The notes below the pieces were generated by a model, which was not told where the DNA came from, ran no database searches, and was given only the letters and a program-made list of their open reading frames with translations. Position numbers and translations under genes: made by a program. A stretch of 46,309 bases of DNA from an uncultured Clostridium sp. (GTDB lineage: Bacteria; Bacillota; Clostridia; TANB77; CAG-465), in the NCBI GenBank assembly GCA_948470565.1, contig CAOKPF010000006.1, forward strand, positions 1 through 46,309. The letters run 5' to 3'. Of the stretch, positions 44,028-46,309 are shown piece after piece; position 1 is the first letter of the stretch; each line of letters opens with the position of its first letter.

Positions 44028-45122
44028 TTATACATTAAATCTAAATACTATTATGTCTCCATCTTTTACTATATAGTCTTTTCCTTCAAATCTAACAAGT
44101 CCTTTTTCACGTGCTGCTGCAGTAGAACCATTTTCAATTAAATCGTTATAAGATATGACTTCTGCTTTTATAAATCCTCTCTCAAAATCTGAATGAATTT
44201 TCCCTGCTGCCTGAGGTGCTTTAGTGCCTTCTTTTATAGTCCAAGCTCTAACTTCTTGTTTTCCAGCAGTAAGAAATGAAATAAGTCCTAAAAGTGAGTA
44301 ACTAGCATTTATAAGCTTGTCAAGTCCAGATATATCAATTCCATAATCTTCCATGAGTAGTTTTGCATCTTCTTTTTCTAATTGACTTAAATCCTCTTCA
44401 AGTTTTGCACATAGTGAAATTGTTTTTGCACCTTCAGATTTTGCATATTCTATTACCTGTTTTACATATTTATCATTTTCCATATTAGTAAGTTGTTCTT
44501 CTGATACATTTGCAATATATATAGTTGGTTTTATAGTAAGTAAATATACTTCTTTTAATATTATTTTTTCATCTTCTGTAAGTTCCATTGTTCTGACTGG
44601 ATTTTCACTTTCTAAGTGTTCCTTTACACGTTGTAATAATTCATATTCTATTTTTGCGGATTTGTCACCAGATTTCATAGTTTTTGATACTCGTTCCATT
44701 CTTTTTTGTATTGCTTCTATATCAGATAATATTAGTTCTAGTGATATTGTTTGTATATCATTTACAGGGTCAATTTTACCATCTACATGAACTATATTGT
44801 CATCTTCAAAGCATCTAACAATATGTGCTATTGCATCAGTTTCACGTATGTGTGATAGGAATTTATTTCCAAGTCCTTCTCCTTTGGAGGCTCCTTTTAC
44901 AAGTCCTGCTATATCTACAAATTCAATTGTTGCATATGTTGTTTTATCTGTATCATACATATTAGATAGAACATCTATTCTATTGTCTGGTACACACACC
45001 ATTCCAATATTTGGTTCTATTGTACAAAATGGATAATTTGCACTTTCTGCTCCAGCTTTTGTTATAGCGTTAAACAATGTACTTTTCCCAACATTTGGTA
45101 ATCCTACTATTCCAATTTTCAA
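44028..45122 (-). CDS. ychF: Ribosome-binding redox-regulated ATPase YchF (OLA1/EngD)
   Basis: YchF is a universally conserved P-loop protein of the Obg group that prefers ATP and binds ribosomes. This copy has GLPNVGKSTLFNA as G1 near the N-terminus, FVDIAGLVKGASKGEGLGN as G3, the OLA1-type TIKPTIYIANV region, and the C-terminal TGS domain (AAQAAGKIHSDFERGFIKAEV, RFEGKDYIVKDGDI). TTG 45122 is taken as the start, 9 bases behind AAGGAAG, rather than GTG 45131, which is too near it. Length is 364 aa. Confidence 0.95.
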   Translation of the reverse strand: MKIGIVGLPNVGKSTLFNAITKAGAESANYPFCTIEPNIGMVCVPDNRIDVLSNMYDTDKTTYATIEFVDIAGLVKGASKGEGLGNKFLSHIRETDAIAHIVRCFEDDNIVHVDGKIDPVNDIQTISLELILSDIEAIQKRMERVSKTMKSGDKSAKIEYELLQRVKEHLESENPVRTMELTEDEKIILKEVYLLTIKPTIYIANVSEEQLTNMENDKYVKQVIEYAKSEGAKTISLCAKLEEDLSQLEKEDAKLLMEDYGIDISGLDKLINASYSLLGLISFLTAGKQEVRAWTIKEGTKAPQAAGKIHSDFERGFIKAEVISYNDLIENGSTAAAREKGLVRFEGKDYIVKDGDIIVFRFNV

Positions 45123-45149
45123 ATTAAACACTTCCTTTTTTATAATATA

Positions 45150-45177
45150 ATTATACCAGACAAATATTATATGTCAA
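45150..45177 (-). promoter_or_regulatory. Promoter of ychF
   Basis: On the reverse strand, TTGACA (45172-45177) and TATAAT (45150-45155) with 16-base spacing. Confidence 0.75.
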
Positions 45178-45371
45178 GAATATAAATATTAAGATATAAA
45201 TTTTATAGGAGATATAAAAATAGTGAGTAAAAAATATTTATTATTAAAGACAAAAATTTAAAATTACAAAAGATCATTACAGTAAATTAAATTGTAACGA
45301 ATGATATATATTGAAAATATAATATAGTATGATAAATGTATATTACATTTATTGTAGAAAGGGGTATGACA

Positions 45372-46118
45372 ATGAGTTGTTGTAATGATAATTTTCAAGA
45401 TAGTTGTAATATTTCTTGTTGTAGACCTAATTGTCAAAATAGTTGTTGTTGTGTTGTAGGCACTCCAGCTGGTCCAACAGGACCAAGAGGACCTATGGGA
45501 CCAACAGGACCGCAGGGAATACAAGGTATTCAGGGTGTGCAAGGACCAGTAGGACCAACAGGAGCCACTGGACCACAAGGTATTCAGGGGGCACAGGGAA
45601 TACAAGGTGTAACTGGACCAACAGGAGCTACTGGAGCAACAGGTGCAGCAGGACCTCAAGGTGTACAAGGTCCAATAGGACCAACAGGAGCTACTGGAGT
45701 AACAGGTGCAACAGGACCACAAGGAATACAGGGAATAACAGGACCAACAGGAGCTACTGGGATAACAGGTGCAACAGGACCACAAGGAGTACAGGGAATA
45801 ACAGGACCAACAGGAGCTACTGGAGTAACAGGTGTAACAGGACCACAAGGAATACAGGGAATAACAGGACCAACAGGAGCTACTGGGGTAACAGGTGCAA
45901 CAGGACCACAAGGAATAACAGGACCAACAGGGGCTACTGGGACAACAGGTGCAACAGGACCGACTGGAGCTACTGGAGAGGTAGGACCAGCTCCAACACT
46001 TGCAATAGGAACAGTAACAACAGGCGCACCAGGAAGTCAAGCTTCTGCAACTATAAGAGGTGTACCACCAAATTTTGTACTTGATTTAACTATACCACAA
46101 GGACCAACTGGTGTATAA
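45372..46118 (+). CDS. Collagen-like protein with cysteine-rich head, spore-surface (exosporium) type
   Basis: This 248-aa protein has three parts. Residues 1-33 hold nine cysteines in the first 27 residues ([17 protein letters not shown]...), with no signal peptide. Residues 34-207 are 58 unbroken Gly-x-y triplets rich in Pro, Gln and Thr, which should form a collagen triple helix. Residues 208-248 ([20 protein letters not shown]...) are the short C-terminal beta domain seen in BclA-like clostridial proteins. The layout fits a filament protein anchored by disulfides in the spore coat or exosporium. The start is ATG 45372, 7 bases behind AGAAAGGGG; ATG 45366 is too close. Confidence 0.88.
   Translation: MSCCNDNFQDSCNISCCRPNCQNSCCCVVGTPAGPTGPRGPMGPTGPQGIQGIQGVQGPVGPTGATGPQGIQGAQGIQGVTGPTGATGATGAAGPQGVQGPIGPTGATGVTGATGPQGIQGITGPTGATGITGATGPQGVQGITGPTGATGVTGVTGPQGIQGITGPTGATGVTGATGPQGITGPTGATGTTGATGPTGATGEVGPAPTLAIGTVTTGAPGSQASATIRGVPPNFVLDLTIPQGPTGV
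45471..45992 (+). repeat. Tandem repeats coding for the collagen-like region
   Basis: Units of 21 residues (63 bases) reading like [18 protein letters not shown] plus GIT recur about five times in the second half, with near-identical bases (GGACCAACAGGAGCTACTGG repeated). Unit number is likely to vary between strains. Confidence 0.85.
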
Positions 46119-46122
46119 TGTA

Positions 46123-46151
46123 ATAACCAAAACTTTTTGTTTTGGTTATTA
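46123..46151 (+). terminator. Terminator of the collagen-like gene
   Basis: AATAACCAAAA (46123-46133) and TTTTGGTTATT (46141-46151) form a perfect stem. Confidence 0.75.
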
Positions 46152-46233
46152 TTAGATTATAGTAATATTAATTCAATTTCTAGGAAATATAGTACATTAT
46201 AACTAAAACTTTTAATATTTAAGTCGTAAAATC

Positions 46234-46262
46234 TTGACAATATCTAGGTTGTAGTATATAAT
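46234..46262 (+). promoter_or_regulatory. Consensus promoter for a gene beyond the window
   Basis: TTGACA (46234-46239) and TATAAT (46257-46262) are perfect boxes with 17-base spacing. No start codon with ribosome site lies in the remaining 47 bases. Confidence 0.7.
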
Positions 46263-46309
46263 CTCATTTTAAACACTTTTAAAAGAGTAAAAATCCCCTA
46301 TGCCTTGTA

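Noticed and set aside
45264..46040. Long reverse-strand open frame rich in Cys, Ser and Trp opposite the collagen-like gene
   Set aside because: It is the mirror of the Gly-x-y repeats (ACC/TCC codons read backwards). It has no ribosome site and an implausible composition.

Overview
This window is a very AT-rich, gene-dense stretch of chromosome from an endospore-forming, most likely anaerobic, low-GC Firmicute of the class Clostridia. Support comes from the spore genes (gpr, yabG, spoVT plus a second SpoVT-like gene, and a cysteine-rich collagen-like coat/exosporium-type protein), Clostridia-type TTGACA-17-TATAAT promoters, AGGAGG ribosome sites and near-exclusive AGA arginine codons in most genes. 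I cannot name a species. No rRNA, tRNA, CRISPR array, prophage or complete insertion sequence was seen.

Layout. 1-1000: the tail of a surface-type protein, then two small non-autonomous elements; one is an ISL3-derived MITE with a perfect 8-bp target duplication. 1039-7852: a MATE transporter, a 48-aa protein, an orphan Dam-type methylase, an 88-aa protein, gpr followed by a split TSUP/TauE transporter, a patatin lipase and a small membrane protein. 8413-11754: folD, a TGS-domain nucleoside kinase and a CPBP protease. 11907-12288: a 382-bp element with 38-bp perfect inverted repeats. 12343-15890: a fused deoxyribosyltransferase-like/Nudix protein and a reverse-strand pair with an HExxH membrane protease. 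16115-24315: tgt and the lower-glycolysis run gapA-pgk-(membrane protein)-tpiA-gpmI, then a zinc-ribbon protein and a CDF transporter. 24369-27547: small unknowns, a TerD-like protein and an HD-GYP protein.

27787-33303 is the most coherent accessory block: a PRPP-synthetase paralogue, a NadD-like adenylyltransferase, a Nudix-winged-helix regulator of the NrtR type, an ADP-ribose-type Nudix hydrolase, nicotinamidase and nicotinate phosphoribosyltransferase. Together they encode salvage of nicotinamide through nicotinate and NaMN to NaAD. The promoters of the PRPP-synthetase paralogue and of the Nudix hydrolase share an 18-base operator-like sequence that starts at the -10 box, so the block looks like a self-contained regulon. 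A further NMN-adenylyltransferase/Nudix protein with altered motifs lies at 41101-42201 behind two unknown genes.

33579-46309 returns to core and sporulation functions: yabG, dCMP deaminase, spoVT, the rimI-tsaB-tsaE group, a tandem-AbrB SpoVT paralogue, a diacylglycerol-kinase-like gene, a peptidoglycan-binding protein, ychF and the collagen-like protein. A short palindromic repeat centred on ACATATGT recurs five times between genes, in both orientations, mostly at terminator positions.
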